Positions 33,314 through 45,908 of a DNA stretch of 64,000 nt are shown here, piece by piece. Below the pieces are notes generated by a model. That model did not search any database and was not told where the DNA came from. It saw only the letters and a list, made by a program, of their open reading frames with translations. A program made the position numbers and the translations under genes. Numbering within the stretch: position 1 is the first letter of the stretch; each line of letters begins with the position of its first letter. The DNA is from Heliopora coerulea. Its lineage: Eukaryota > Cnidaria > Anthozoa > Scleralcyonacea > Helioporidae. The stretch lies in the NCBI GenBank assembly GCA_030142905.1, contig JASJOG010000046.1, positions 134,501-198,500 on the forward strand, given 5' to 3'.

Positions 33314-34962
33314 ATGATGAAGAGACTCATTCGTTTACAAAATCAAATTAGTCGTCTTATCCACTCCAATCAGGTTAATGCTATTAAAAATAAGAAAAAT
33401 GGATCTAAGAAATGGTGGAGTAAAGTCAACAGTATGGCTGGAAGAACAGGAAAAACTTTACGGGTTAGTTCCATAATAGAGCCAAGTGTAGTAAACACTT
33501 ATTTTCAAGGTATAAATACTGACCCTAATTATTCTGCTCCCCAGTTGCTGTCGATTCCTAAGGACACTAGAATTCCCTCACTTCCATTAGGCATAGTGTA
33601 TAACTTTTTGCGGAAATTGAAACGCACAACTTCAGGACCAGATGACCTACCGTACTGGTTCTGGAAGACGTATGCGGTGATATTGACTCCTGTTAAAACG
33701 AGAATATTTAATGTTTCTTTGAAGAGTGGGAAGATTCCGAATGTTTGGGAAAGAGCTAATGTGATACCCAGCCCAAAAGAAAACTCAATCAATTCCTGTA
33801 CCCAACTTAGACCTATTTCATTAACAGATATTATTATGTGCCTGTTTGAGAAATGTGTGTATGAAAGTGAAGTTGCTGACGTAGTGTATAATTATATCGG
33901 GACTGATCAGTTTGCTTATAAAAAAGGACATAATTCTACTATGGCCCTAATCAAACATCAACACGTGGTTAAAAAGTCTTGATGAAGGTGCTAAATCAGT
34001 TAGAGTAATCTCATTTGATTTTAACAAGGCATTTGATAGTGTCCCACATGACATTTTATTTAATAAAATCAAGAAAATACCCATTAATCCATATATTATA
34101 AACTGGATGATTGGCTTTTCGAGCAACCGCAAACAGAGAGTGAAAGTAGATGGCGTTACATCCGAATTTTTAGACATTAATCGTGGTGTACCTCAGGGGA
34201 CTGTACTCGGACCTGTAATGTTTTTTTATAATGGTTATTGATATCAAGGCGGTGAATCCCTCTAATGACCTATCCAAATTTGCTGATGATATCACAATAA
34301 TAGCACCAGTATATGATTATGAAGATTCAGCTGGGGATGAAGTGGAAAACATGAAACTATGGTCAAATGAAAATAGAATGTCTTTAAATATGGAGAAAAC
34401 TTATGAAATGATTGTTCGCGGAAAAGTGTCTACTCCCCTACTGGACCACATTCCATTCATAAAACGAAAAGATTGGCTCAAAATACTGGGTGTTACGATC
34501 GAAGAAATACCAGGAAAATGGGACAAACACTTCGAAGAAATGATGAAAAAAGCTAGTAGCAGAATGTACGTTCTAAGAGTTTGTAAACATTATGGGTTCT
34601 CTACGCAACAATTAGATCTTCTTTTCAATAGTCTTATAATCTCTCTTTTCACCTTTGCAGTTGAAATTCGGGATAGAGCTTCTTATCACAAATACGTAAG
34701 TCAGATTGATAAGTTTGTCAATCGTGCCCATAGAAATGGATGTACTAGCAACCGATCGGATTTTAAAGCAACAATATCGAACAGAGACAAGAAATTATGG
34801 ACAAAAATTATAAATCATGAAAAGAATGCTTTACACATTCTTTTACCTAACAAGATAAATCGACCTTTGAGACCGAGATGTCATGATTTTGAACTACCTA
34901 TTGTTAAAACTGAGAGGTTTAAAAACGCTTTTATAAATAGATGTCTTTTCAATTTTATATGA
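33314..34962 (+). pseudogene. LINE reverse transcriptase (broken)
   Basis: The first frame (33314-33982) holds the fingers region with SGPDDLPYWFWK, LRPISLTDI and DQFAYKKGHNST. A frameshift leads to motif A (NKAFDSVPHD near 34025-34050) and motif B (GVPQGTVLGP). A second break at the T run near 34220-34227 leads into 34231-34962 with catalytic FADD. The last 243 codons equal copy A. Shared lesions show it was inactive before duplication. Confidence 0.92.
34231..34962 (+). pseudogene. LINE RT C-terminal open frame (copy B)
   Basis: The 243-codon open segment with FADD near residue 20, identical in protein to 203-934. It is part of the RT pseudogene above and is listed because it is the longest intact piece. 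Confidence 0.85.
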
Positions 34963-36113
34963 ACTGTTCATATTTTTATATCTTATTACTTCCGTAATTT
35001 TATAATCGATGTAAATAATTCTGTAATACCTAATTGTAGTATTTTAACATGTAAACTCAGACGTTTGTTTTGAGTATTTCAATAGACTTTTAATACTTTT
35101 AATTAGTATTTGTTTGTAATGCTTGGAAAGGCCTAAACTTTAATCATCAACATCGTACAGTGGAAATTAAAGGACTCTTATCAAAATTTAAACCGACCAA
35201 GCGCTGGGGTACTTAACTAACCCTATTCCCCACGGGGGTCAATATGACCCTCCTATGTTTTAGAACCTATATTTCAGACCCCTATATAGGGGTCTGAAAT
35301 AGCCCGTGGGGAATAGGGTTAAAAGTATCGTTACTAAATGTGCTACCAAATGCTAAACTTCAGTACTGACTAGAAATGCATATTACAAACTGAACAACAT
35401 GCTTCCATGGTCAATTGGACTTGGTATATGTTCGATTTGAGAACGGGTCATGCTGACCTACTTATATCGAACGCAGCATGGCTGTGTTCTTCCACTTGCG
35501 TGTACACTCAGTTGCGTCGCATGTTTTTTCCAGAAAATACCTCTTGAACAAATTGGCTCGGTATGTCGTTAACTGGATTTAGATTCCATACTTGCCTATA
35601 GTGTTTAGGCACCCAAAAAGTTGATCAATTCAAGATTTGTAATGGAAGAACTATTCCATGTTTAGGCTCGGGAATGGATACTATGCATGTTATTGTTAAA
35701 CTGTCACGGTTAAAATCAGTTTCCAAACTTCTATCGTGTTATGAAGGATTTGTCTGTACATACTGGATTTACACCACACTATCAGCCTATTTCTTCTACA
35801 ACTGTGAAAATTAACTTAGTATGTACTGCACGTTTCAGTTCTGGTTCTGGTGTGCACGTTTTTTCGCTTAATTTTAAAGTGAGAGTTAATAGGAGAACTT
35901 ATTTGCTTGCACTGAAACGCTAACAGACAGCGGACCTTGAAACCAAACAGGCAGAATTGGCAGTTCCCTCTCTCAGCTACGAGCGTAATCATCCGTAAAC
36001 CCTGCACGTTTACCGTATAATCGTCACAAGCTTGTGACACACATACTTCAGGATCATGCAACTGTCGTACGATTAAGGTGGTCTAATAAAAAAAAGAAAT
36101 GTTTGGATGTTTA
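34963..36113. other. LINE 3' flank and ungened sequence (copy B)
   Basis: Equivalent of 935-2084. It contains the cloverleaf palindrome and no gene-sized frame. Confidence 0.6.
35219..35320. repeat. Cloverleaf-like palindrome (copy B)
   Basis: Same nested perfect inverted repeats as 1191-1292, without any difference seen, which fits recent duplication. Confidence 0.9.
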
Positions 36114-36118
36114 AATAT

Positions 36119-36269
36119 TGTAGAGAAACTGTCAAAAAACCGGATGTTTTAGTTTACATTTGTTTTTACGCAATATCACGTGATGCGCGCGTGGTAGGAC
36201 GTTCTTGGGTTGTGTTATGTAGAGCTTGAATAAATAGAAGATTAGTCTTAGAAGAATAAAATCTATGCA
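36119..36269 (+). repeat. 5' LTR of BEL/Pao element (151 bp)
   Basis: Begins TGTAGAGAAACTGTC and ends TCTATGCA. It contains AATAAA at 36229-36234, a polyadenylation signal. It differs from the 3' LTR by G against A at 36267/41966. Confidence 0.97.
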
Positions 36270-36287
36270 TGGTCCTTCGGAGTCGGA
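36270..36287 (+). promoter_or_regulatory. Primer binding site
   Basis: TGGTCCTTCGGAGTCGGA directly abuts the LTR and starts with TGG, as expected for pairing with a tRNA CCA end. The tRNA is not identified. Confidence 0.75.
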
Positions 36288-36302
36288 TAATAGATCGATG
36301 AG

Positions 36303-36902
36303 ATGTCCTCCACTGCAAAAAAGAAGAAAATTCGACAAGGACATCGAGCGTACGTAACCAAGATCTTGGGAAACGTGAGAGATTTAACAGAGGAGTATGA
36401 CCCAAGCAACGAAAATAGATTGAGACAACTAAAGATTTCATTGCAAGAGAGACTAGTCACTTTGAAGTCTTTGGATGAGGAAATTCTTGATGCCGTAGAA
36501 GATGATGAAGCGATCACTGCCGAAATTGAGGAGTCAGGAAAATTTGGCGAGCACATTCACGGAGCTATCGTAGAGATTGACAGTTTTTTGACAACAACTA
36601 AACACACGAGAACAAATGTGGAAGTTGTTCCGACCAATACGAGTACAGCGCAGGGTTGTGGATCGAGAAGTAAGCATGCCAAACTACCGAAACTGATATT
36701 AAGAACATTTTCGGGAGAACCGAGTCAGTGGCAGTCATTCTGGAATAGCTACGAAAGTGCCATTCACCAAAATGAAGAATTGTCAGATGTTGACAAGTTT
36801 AATTACTTGAAAAGTCTTTTGAAAGGCTCGGCGGGATCGACAATTGCAGGATTATCCATCTCAAGTGCTAACTACACGGCCGCAGTCGAGTTATTAGAAT
36901 AA
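36303..36902 (+). pseudogene. BEL/Pao gag, N-terminal part (premature stop)
   Basis: ATG 36303 opens a charged, helical gag of the BEL/Pao type (DUF1759 family), with the conserved FSGEPSQWQSFWNSYESAI about residues 138-156. Translation stops at TAA 36900-36902, in the middle of the conserved LLE.RFGN region; the same frame is open immediately after, so a single nonsense substitution separates the two parts. Gag forms the particle that packages the element RNA. Confidence 0.93.
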
Positions 36903-36920
36903 CGATTTGGAAACAAGCAA

Positions 36921-39302
36921 GTGATTATTAGTAGCCATATGGACAGCTTACTTAAAATAACATCAGTAAGCACATCAGCGGACGTGACAAAGCTCCGACA
37001 TATGTATGACAAAATTGAGACCCACGTTAGAGGTTTGCAAGCTCTCGACGTTCCTACTGAGTCCTATGGAAGTCTGCTGATACCCGTGTTAATGAGCAAG
37101 ATCCCAGAGGATATTCGAATTTTATTAACAAGACAAATCAAGGACGGTGAATGGAATCTTAACGAGCTATTACGCTTGTTAAAAGACGAAGTCAAAAATA
37201 GAGAAAGGTGCGAAGGCATTAAAGCAATCGATAGAGCTGAGAATAGTGAGAAAAACAAGAACTTTCGATCTAAAAAAGATCCATCGACCTTGTCAGCATT
37301 GTTAACCGAAGAAACACAAACGTCGATTAATTGTAGCTTCTGTAAACAGTCACACCCGACGGCTACTTGCCAAGTTGTTACCGATATTACCGCAAGAAGA
37401 CAAATTTTGATGAAACAAGGTCGCTGTTTCAAATGCCTTAAACGAAATCACATTGCCCGAGATTGCCAGTCGGATTACTTCTGCCAAAAATGCAGCGGAA
37501 AACATCACGTTAGTTTGTGCGACAAGGAAGAACAACGACGTAAATGGGGATCTGGAGCGCCGCCAGAGAAGAGCGATTCGAGCAATTCAAATAAATCAAA
37601 TAAGAAATCAAGCGTTCTACACGTAGGCGCACGAAATCATGTTCTTCTACAAACCGCACAGGCCTACATCGGAGCGGAAAAGCCTACAACTGGAGTTCGA
37701 ATCAGAATCATTTTTGACTCAGGTAGTCAGAAGAGTTTCATCAAACAAAGCGTCCGTGAACAATTGCAACTGCCAACAATAACTAATGAGCCTTTGATCA
37801 TAAAAACATTCGGAAAGGATAAGACCGATCGTCCGGAAAGCTGTGATAGAGTCCAGTTTGTCGTTGGAGATGTTGGATGCAACTGTTCGAAAAAAATCCA
37901 GGCATACGTAGTACCTGATATTTGCGCGCCCGTAAATCACCAAGCAATTAGTCTAGCAAAACGCCGTCATTCTCACCTCAAGGAAATTGAATTAGCTGAC
38001 AGCAACCATGGCAACGGGAACATGGAAATCGATTTACTAATCGGAGCCGACTACATGTGGTCCTTTTTCTCCGGAGAAGTAAGAAGGGGAGAAAACGAAG
38101 ATGGGCCAGTGGCGAGTAAAACCTGTCTTGGCTGGGTACTTTCCGGTCCTATTTCTGAAGGAAAGAAGAAGTTATCCAATGTAAATTTTGTGTCGGCGCA
38201 CGTCTTGAAAATTGCGGGAGAATGCCAAGACAAAAGTCGAACAGCAGAAGAGATGTTGCAGCGATTATGGGATGTTGAATCCCTCGGGATTCGAGAGAAG
38301 GAGACTGTCCACGAGTCATTTCTGAAAAACGTTACCTTTAAGAATGGGAGGTATTCTGTGAGTTTATCACTGAAGGAGAGACATGAACTTTTGCCTGACA
38401 ATTATGAATTGAGCCTAGCACGATTGAGTACCTTGGTTAAACGTCTGCGTAAGGAACCTCTAGTTTTCAAAGAGTATAACGAGATAATAAGAGAACAACT
38501 CAGCCAGGGGATTATCGAAAGAGTAGAAGAGACAGAAGAGCAACTACCTGGTCAGACCCACTATTTACCACACCAAGCCGTCATAAGAAAGGAAGCATTA
38601 ACGACAAAGATTAGAGTGGTCTTTGATGCCAGTGCTAAGATAGAAAACTATCCGTCTTTGAATGATTGCACTTATGCTGGTCCGCCTTTAACTCCAAGAA
38701 TCCTCGACATTTTGCTGCGATTCAGAGGACACAAGGTAGGACTTGTCGCTGATATTGAGAAGGCTTTCCTTAATATTGCTGTCGATGAGAACCAACGGAA
38801 TCTGATGCGTTTCCTGTGGGTGGATGACATAGATAGTGAAGACCCGAACATTGAAACCTACCGTTTTGCCCGTGTTATTTTCGGAATGAACTGTTCTCCG
38901 TTCCTCCTTAACGCCACTTTGAAACACCACATTTCTGAACGTTACAGTGAAGATCCAGAGTTCGCCAACAGTCTTCTGGCAGCAGTCTATGTGGACGACT
39001 GGACGTCTGGAGAAGAAGATGAGGGTAGAGCCTATGAGCTGTATAACAAGGCAAATGAATGTTTTTCTGCAGGAAGTTTCCACTTAAGAAAATGGGCCTC
39101 AAACAGAAGAGCAGTGATCGAGAAGTTTACCCGTGATCGAGAAGTTAGAGAAGAATCAAAGGAAACCGGAGTCATTTCCAAGGAAGATGTATCTTACGCC
39201 AAAACTACAGTAGGTGGTTTGAATGAAATAGATCCAACAAAGGAACATAAAGTGCTCGGACTTAACTGGAACCTTGAGGACGACGCCATTATCTTAAACT
39301 GA
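36921..39302 (+). pseudogene. BEL/Pao gag-pol: zinc knuckles, protease, reverse transcriptase
   Basis: In frame with the gag above. Order in the 793-codon frame: rest of gag; zinc knuckles at about residues 138-150, 169-182 (CFKCLKRNHIARDC, a CX2CX4HX4C) and 188-200; aspartic protease with DSGS at 266-269; Peptidase_A17-type region; RT with Asp 611 (VADIEKAF) and YVDD at 690-693. The frame ends at TGA 39300-39302 because of a one-base loss close to 39298; homology continues in another frame. All catalytic residues seen are intact. Confidence 0.95.
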
Positions 39303-41797
39303 ATAAAGTCACTAGCTTAGGAAAGAGTCTTGCACCAACAAAGCGAAGTGTTATAAAGATTGCAGCCACTCTATTTGACCCCTTAGGTCTGATTTCTCCA
39401 GTAATGGTGACATTACGGATACTCTTACAGGAGCTATGCGCAAACAGGTACGAATGGGACAGCCCAATTTCACAAGAAGGTACCAACCGTCTGCAGAAAT
39501 GGCTAAATGATGCCGAGAAGGTTGGCCAGATTGCCATCAGACGTTATTATTTCTCAGCTAGCACGGAAATAAAGTCAGCTTCACTCCATGGATTCGGAGA
39601 TGCATCAAAGGTAGCATACTGCGGTGTGGTATACCTTTGTGTTGAAACAGAAGACGGCTATGAGACAAGTCTAGTGGCGTCGAAGAGCAGAGTTGCACCC
39701 TTGAAACCCATGTCTACACCGAGGCTAGAACTGATCGCGGCGCTAATCTTAGCACGCCTACTTTGCTCCGTCAAAGAAGCCATCAGTCCAGTTATAGCCA
39801 TCCAAAGAGTATTCTGTTGGACAGACAGCATTACCGTCTACTATTGGATTAATTTAGATAAGGAGTTCAAGCAATTCGTCCAAAATCGAATAGATGAAAT
39901 CCTAAAGCTTACAGATGCAAGTGACTGGAGACACTGTGCAGGCAGTGATAACCCAGCAGACATTGGTTCAAGAGGATGTTTAGCATCAGACCTCGTAAAG
40001 AATTCCCTATGGTGGAATGGACCAAGTTGGTTAAAGCAACATCCAGAGAATTACACCTCCACAGTAAAAAACCCAGAAGTTATCAATTTTTCAGAAGAAT
40101 GCGTCAAAGAATTGCGCTGTAAAGCAAGAGCAGCAACTACGACAAACCTGGTACAAGAAAGTACACCGATTAGAGATATCGCCTTGTCCAACATAATTGA
40201 CGGCACAAAGTTTAACGAGCTGACGAGGCTCCTAAGAGTAACTGCCATCGTGTTGAAATTTATCAAGAGACTTAAGGCGAGAATAAGCAAAGAACAGTTC
40301 TTGGAAGTCGAAGTGCTCACGGCAGAAGAACTAAAAGAAGGAAGAAACCTTTGGATTCGAGAGAGCCAAAGAAAACTCGAACTACAGCCGAACTACGAGA
40401 ACTTGAAACAACAGCTGGGAATATATGAAGATGAAGAACGCATACTGAGGTGTAGAGGGAGATTAGGTAATTCTTGCCTCACAGAAGAAACACGATTTCC
40501 GATAATTTTACCGAGAAACCATCAATTATCAAGATTGATAGTAGAAGCGTGCCATAGAAAGGTACATCATGGTGGCCTAAAAGAATCACTAGCAGAACTA
40601 AGAAGTGTCTTTTGGATACCAAAAGGACGACAGTTTGTCAAAAGAGTATTGCACCAGTGTGTGACGTGCAGGAGAATTCAAGGCTTGGCCTACAAACTAC
40701 CACAACCAGCACAGCTTCCAGAGGCTAGAGTTTCCGAAGCATCTGCCTTCACCCACGTTGGAATTGATTTTGCTGGCCCAGTTTTTGTAAAACAGAAAAG
40801 TGGATCTGAAAAGGAAATGAAAAAGGCATATATATGTTTGTTTACGTGTGCTACTTCTAGAGCCATGCATTTGGAACTTACACCAGATCTAACAACCGAA
40901 GCCTTTCTTAGATGTCTACGTAGATTTGTAGCGCGACGTGGTACCCCAATCTCGATAACATCGGATAACGCGAAGACCTTCAAACGTGCAAACGGAGAAC
41001 TGGCGAAATTATTCAAGGGTCAGGAACTACAAGAGTTCGCTGGAAATCTGGGAATCTCATGGAAATTTATCTTGGAGAAAGCTCCATGGTGGGGCGGTTA
41101 CTACGAACGGATGGTCAAACTTGTAAAACAAAGTCTGCGGAAGATTCTTGGCAAAGCGCAGTTGACTTACGAAGAACTCTTGACTGTCATCACTGAAATT
41201 GAAGGAGTTTTAAACTCGCGACCCATAACTTACGTTTATACAGACGTTGAAGAAGAACCTTTGACCCCCTCTCACTTGATCATGGGAAGGCGATTGGTTA
41301 CCTTGCCAAAGGAAAGAGACTTAAGTGATGAGGAAGATACCGAGACGACCCTTCAGAGAAGGGCACGATACCTCAGTAAATTGTTGGAACATTTCTGGAA
41401 ACGATGGTCCCGGGAATATTTGGTGGATTTGAGAGAGTTTCACAGTTGCAGATCAACCAACATAAAGACAAACGTACAGACAGGAGACGTTGTATTGATC
41501 CAAGACGATGGGCTTCCGAGGTCCAAATGGAGACTTGGGAAAGTAGAACGACTGATACCAAGCAGTGATGGGAAGGTGAGAGGCGTCAAGTTGAAAGTCG
41601 TTACCAAGGCAGGAAAACCGACAACGTTACGAAGACCAGTCCAAAGACTATTTCCATTAGAAGTCAGAAGTACGAACACGCCTGAACAAGATGATTCAAC
41701 CGAACAATTGGAAGAACCAATCGCTCCTTCTAGACCACCTAGACGCAGGGCAGCGATAAACGCGGATGCAGTCAGAAGACTTATTGACCAACCGTAG
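39303..41797 (+). pseudogene. BEL/Pao pol: RNase H and integrase
   Basis: Homology starts right after the frameshift, with KIAATLFDPLGLISPV upstream of the first ATG at 39404. Numbered from that ATG: RNase H residues D66, E109, D141 and D186; integrase zinc-binding His384/His388 and Cys419/Cys422; integrase core D455, D521 and E568 (GGYYERM); then a C-terminal DUF5641-type region with LTPSHLIMGRRL. It ends at TAG 41795-41797, 10 bp before the purine tract. This part is open for 797 codons and looks undamaged. Confidence 0.95.
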
Positions 41798-41807
41798 GCG
41801 GTTAGTC

Positions 41808-41817
41808 AAGGGGGGAG
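41808..41817 (+). promoter_or_regulatory. Polypurine tract
   Basis: AAGGGGGGAG immediately before the 3' LTR, the expected primer for plus-strand DNA synthesis. Confidence 0.88.
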
Positions 41818-41968
41818 TGTAGAGAAACTGTCAAAAAACCGGATGTTTTAGTTTACATTTGTTTTTACGCAATATCACGTGATGCGCGCGTGGTAGGACG
41901 TTCTTGGGTTGTGTTATGTAGAGCTTGAATAAATAGAAGATTAGTCTTAGAAGAATAAAATCTATACA
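41818..41968 (+). repeat. 3' LTR of BEL/Pao element (151 bp)
   Basis: Identical to the 5' LTR except A at 41966. AATAAA at 41928-41933 would be the working polyadenylation signal. Confidence 0.97.
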
Positions 41969-41973
41969 AATAT

Positions 41974-43872
41974 TAAGGCAAATGTGTTTGTTATCATAAT
42001 AGTATATCGAATTTTAACTATGAAAATCATCTTTTTAATTTGTCAGTTCCCATGGTAACCAAGATAATGGGACATTAACAGCGAAATATTGCACCTACTT
42101 TCAAACATGATGTAGAACTCTCCAATGGTCAGATAAGTTTTATGTAGGTCTTTGTGCATTAGCATAAAGCTATTCTAAGTACTAAACCTAAAAACTCCAC
42201 ATTTCCCGAGCTTTTTCAGATTGTTTTTCAGATTCTAGTAGAGAACATTCGATACCTCAGACAAAGTAACTAGACAATGTACAATTTTAGAAAGTGCTAC
42301 AACATTAAATTTTGTGGGTTCAGTTCCAAGATTGTTATGTTGGGTACCTGCGTTGAAAATTTGGTAGGAATCAGTAAAAAGGCAAATTTAACTTTACATT
42401 TTAGAAAGACGTTTTTCAACAACTTTAACATCTCGAGAAAAGTAGAATCAAAGTTCAACATGGAATATGCATTGTAGAGTTCGTAGTCTTCCAATATCTA
42501 CAAGAAGGACCTAAAGGCGCTCTTCATATGCTCAATGTTTTCATAAGGTTCTTGTCCCAAGTTCAAGGTCAACGTAAAAATTTTCAAGCTCATTCAAGGT
42601 CACCGTGGGGAATAACCTTCAGTAACAGTTTCTTCCAGCTAATTTTCAGTGATTTATTTAAATTCTAAGTTCTTCCATAATCGGAGAGGTTAGGAAAGTA
42701 CGCCTTAAAACAACCTCAAGGTCTCGTCAAGGTCATTACTATTGCATTCTGAACAACATTTAGATAAAATATAACCAAAATAATATTTCCGAAAAAGTCG
42801 ATATTTTAAGCATAAGAAAACCATTAAAAGAACATAGCAGTCGCCCAAAGTGACTGTAAAGATTGTGGATGTTGGAACCTGAAACGAGGAACTGAGGAAG
42901 TAGACTCGGTCTTTTTTCGAAACTGCAACGATGACGACAAAACAGTCCCACTAAAATTATATGACTCACCATGTCGATCACTCCAATTCACTTTTTTACC
43001 CCACCCAACGCCCATGGTGAAAGAGTCAAAGTAATGAACATTACTTCTTGGGCTACAAACGGGGTCGTATACGATCCGACGTTTGTTCTTCACGGTCTTG
43101 TGTAAGCGCAAGTCTAAATTTATTAGTCGTGACATTGTTAAACTAAAGACAAAGCAAGCGTGTAAAAATAGCCTCGTCTCTCCCAACCCCCTCCTAGGAG
43201 ACAGTGTGATCGCTGAAGCCTGCAGAGTCTTTGCGGAGTACCTCACTAGTCTACCATGGCGGGTCTTAAACACCGAAATTGTATGAATTTTGCCTACTCT
43301 ATAGTCGGCAAACGATCTAGTTGTCCTTGTGAGAGCCCTTGGTGAAGTGGATGTCATAAAAAATCGCACAGAATCACACAGTAAGTGGTGTGAATGAGAT
43401 GATCTTAAACATTCGGTAGCAAAAGGGTTAAAGTATAAAAACAGGTTGCAAGCCAAGACGCTTTTAGTTTAACGATTAGTTAAATTTCGCGCAAGAGGGA
43501 ATTTGTCATTCAAAGAAAAGAAAAGCGTAAGATGAAGAGAAGGACTTTCTACATTGAGTCTGAATTTGGGGAAGATGATCGCCAGTAAATTGCAACTAAA
43601 AGGAAATGACATGACACGGAACCGAAAAGTTTAAGTGGGATGAAGAAATTACCTTAAGAAGAAAACAAACGATAGAGTTTTTCACGAGTTTTTGTTTTTC
43701 ATCTAAGTAACCACTCCTAATAAAGATACGTTACAGCTCTTCTAATTCAGACATAAACGTGGCGTATGTGGAACTGGCAATAAAAACAATTGTTAAAAAA
43801 ACGAAAAGTTAACCTTTAAACAAACTTTACATGAATGCAGTTACAACTACGAGTTCATAATTTTTCCGTTTT
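41974..43872. other. No recognisable gene (copy B of 2090-3989)
   Basis: Sequence matches copy A at about 99%. The 210-codon minus-strand open frame at 42824-43456 is longer than in A only because of small indels, and is not taken as a gene. TATAAAA is at 43434-43440. Confidence 0.55.
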
Positions 43873-44001
43873 TTATTTTTCTTCGTCCGATGATTCTAAT
43901 GGCTTTACTTTCTTGAGTGGTCTTGCTTGTTTCCCCTTTTTTGCTCTTTTTAAATCATTGGTTTTCTTCTTCGTTTTTAGTTTTGACGACTCATCAGCCC
44001 A
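43873..44001 (-). CDS. Candidate terminal exon, copy B of 3990-4118
   Basis: Same acceptor, 42 codons and stop as copy A, with the basic Lys-rich body and ESSDEEK end unchanged. Product unknown. Confidence 0.4.
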   Translation of the reverse strand, partial: WADESSKLKTKKKTNDLKRAKKGKQARPLKKVKPLESSDEEK

Positions 44002-44017
44002 CTGAAAGAAATTACAC

Positions 44018-44437
44018 TTGTCTTTTGATTCAACATATTCAAAATTTTCTTTGTTTTCGAAAAAATGTGGATCATTTGAGAGTCATTTACTGAACACATT
44101 GTTATACATGTGTAGAACACAAGCAAGTGCTAACGCTCGCATCCAACTTAAAAAGTACGTAAAGGAAGCTGGTTCTTATTACCACAATAAATTTCTACAA
44201 GATGCTGGCACCATGTCAGACCGTTTGAACGGTCTAGCATTTGCAACGTTATGCAGCAACATCAAAAATGTCCCAAAAACTGTCGAACGAATGTTGATGC
44301 AAATGTACAAACAAAACGGTCGAAATGGGCCTTATAAAGAGCGGAATAAAATGGTTGGAGGAACGAAACTAAAGAAAACAACAGTCAACGTAGGAACGGT
44401 AGAAGAATGGTTTAAATTCATTTGGACAATCATTTAA
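44018..44437 (+). CDS. Unidentified 139-codon open frame, copy B of 4135-4554
   Basis: Open over its full length with two amino-acid differences from copy A. As there, no ATG start is available, so it would need an upstream exon or is a transposon relic. Confidence 0.3.
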   Translation: MSFDSTYSKFSLFSKKCGSFESHLLNTLLYMCRTQASANARIQLKKYVKEAGSYYHNKFLQDAGTMSDRLNGLAFATLCSNIKNVPKTVERMLMQMYKQNGRNGPYKERNKMVGGTKLKKTTVNVGTVEEWFKFIWTII

Positions 44438-45023
44438 CAAGTTTGACTTAAGACACGGAAAAAAAAATGTCAGCGGATAATGGAGCTAAAGCCTATTCAT
44501 ATCGAATAGGTTGCCATTAAAACGACTGTCCATTTTTAACGGATAAATTAAAACGTTTTAAGGTAATGATCTCAAAGTTGATTACTTTGCATGATGGATA
44601 ATAGCCTGTGAAGGCAAACTTTCTTTTCGCTCTTCTCGCATGGTTGTAGAGAGTTGAGTGCAGAAGAACCTCACCTATTCCGGATTTGGTCAGTTGAATG
44701 ATGTCACAAAGCTATAATTTTAGAACCATCTAACGATTTTATCGATATTAATCGTAACCCTATTATTCCTAAACCTATGCCTACTTCTGATCCTATCCCT
44801 GTTCCTAAACCTGGCCCTAAACTCATCTCAATAAAAACAAAAACAAAAATGAAAGAAGACCTATAAACCAGCTAAGCACTTGGAGTACTGAAACTGAATT
44901 AAAAGTCTGGTCCCGAAACGCCTCAGAGTACCAAAGGATATACTTTAAAACTATTTAAAAGTACATATTAGAAACTGACCCACAGATTTCCACACGCTAG
45001 ATGCGAGAACGAGCCTCACTTAC

Positions 45024-45172
45024 CAAACTTAACATGGTTGTGTTGTTCGACTTGGAGGCGACCTCCCGACTCAATCCGAATGTTAACTTCGGTCGATACT
45101 TCTAATGTAAATGATTTTTGTTTTTCATTATTTTCTTCTACGTCCACGTCCATGGGTTCCTCATCAGAAACG
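45024..45172 (-). CDS. Candidate internal exon, copy B of 5140-5288
   Basis: Acceptor, donor and open frame are retained. Relative to copy A the changes include Ser to Phe, Leu to Ile and Phe to Leu plus three silent ones, a higher density than the ~1% around it. Confidence 0.4.
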
Positions 45173-45720
45173 CTAAAAATTGATCAATTTAAGGTTAATA
45201 TCGCAAAAATGATTTATCATTCAGATCAGGTAGTTTTTCGTTCAACATGAGCGAAACAAAAATAGGCGGAAAAAACCTATGCGTGGCTGGCTGCAGCTAT
45301 TCTAGGCTAAGACTGGAGCGTCCAGAATGGCACGACCTTGATTTAATTCTTGTGTGGGTTTAGTCTATGCATACTGGACGAACATCAGATTATCAGCCTA
45401 TTTATTCAATAATGATACACTTGAAAAAATTCTCAATTCCGATTTCTTGAGGCAAAGTAATTTCAAAGCAACGCAGTGCAGAGAAATGGTAATGAAGTGC
45501 CGAGGAAACATCTTCCAGAGCAAATTTCTTCGAGCACAAAGCATCCCCATTGGCTAACAAAATCCTGAAAGCCACAGGTAGCCAATCAAATTAGAGCTTC
45601 TAAAACACGAGTAAAATGTGAAGAAGCTGCAAGTTAAAACAACGGCCAGGGTTTCGAGATTATTTTCTTTGCTTTTTAAAAATTTTAATTAGGAATTAAC
45701 TTGCACTCGTTTGTTTACAG

Positions 45721-45908
45721 TACCTCAAATTGTATTCCCTCTGCGGACTCGCACAATTTTGAGTCCTTCAAAATGCACTCAGGCAAATTATTTCCAAACT
45801 GAACTCAAAACCGTAAATGGTAAAATGTCTATTTATACTGTATCACCTGATCAGCTAACAAAGCTCTTCTACTATCGTCAATCTATTCATATGGAAAGTG
45901 TCCGATAA
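45721..45908 (+). CDS. Candidate terminal exon, copy B of 5837-6024
   Basis: Same acceptor and stop; one Pro to Ser change (VPPDQ to VSPDQ). Unknown product. Confidence 0.3.

Larger units (their letters stand above)
31253..34962 (+). mobile_element. CR1/Jockey-type LINE, nearly full length, decayed
   Basis: The order ORF1-like protein, APE endonuclease and reverse transcriptase is that of a non-LTR retrotransposon. All frames are broken several times. Copy A in the window begins inside motif A of the RT of the same element, so this copy supplies the missing 5' part. The exact 5' and 3' element ends and target duplication were not located; sequence similarity between copies goes on beyond 34962, so it cannot define the 3' end. 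Confidence 0.88.
36114..41973 (+). mobile_element. BEL/Pao LTR retrotransposon with 5-bp target duplication
   Basis: Element 36119-41968 (5850 bp), bounded by TG...CA LTRs of 151 bp and by AATAT at 36114-36118 and 41969-41973. The empty site is in copy A at 2085-2089. The order is 5' LTR, primer site, gag, protease, RT, RNase H, integrase, purine tract, 3' LTR, as in BEL/Pao. LTRs differ at one base of 151, so insertion is very recent. One stop and one frameshift interrupt the polyprotein. No envelope gene is present. Confidence 0.97.

Noticed and set aside
36921..36923. ATG at 36921 as the real start of a second BEL/Pao protein
   Set aside because: Gag homology runs in the same frame across the stop at 36900-36902, so this ATG is internal.
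42824..43456. 210-codon minus-strand gene
   Set aside because: Longer than in A only through two small indels; composition is not protein-like.
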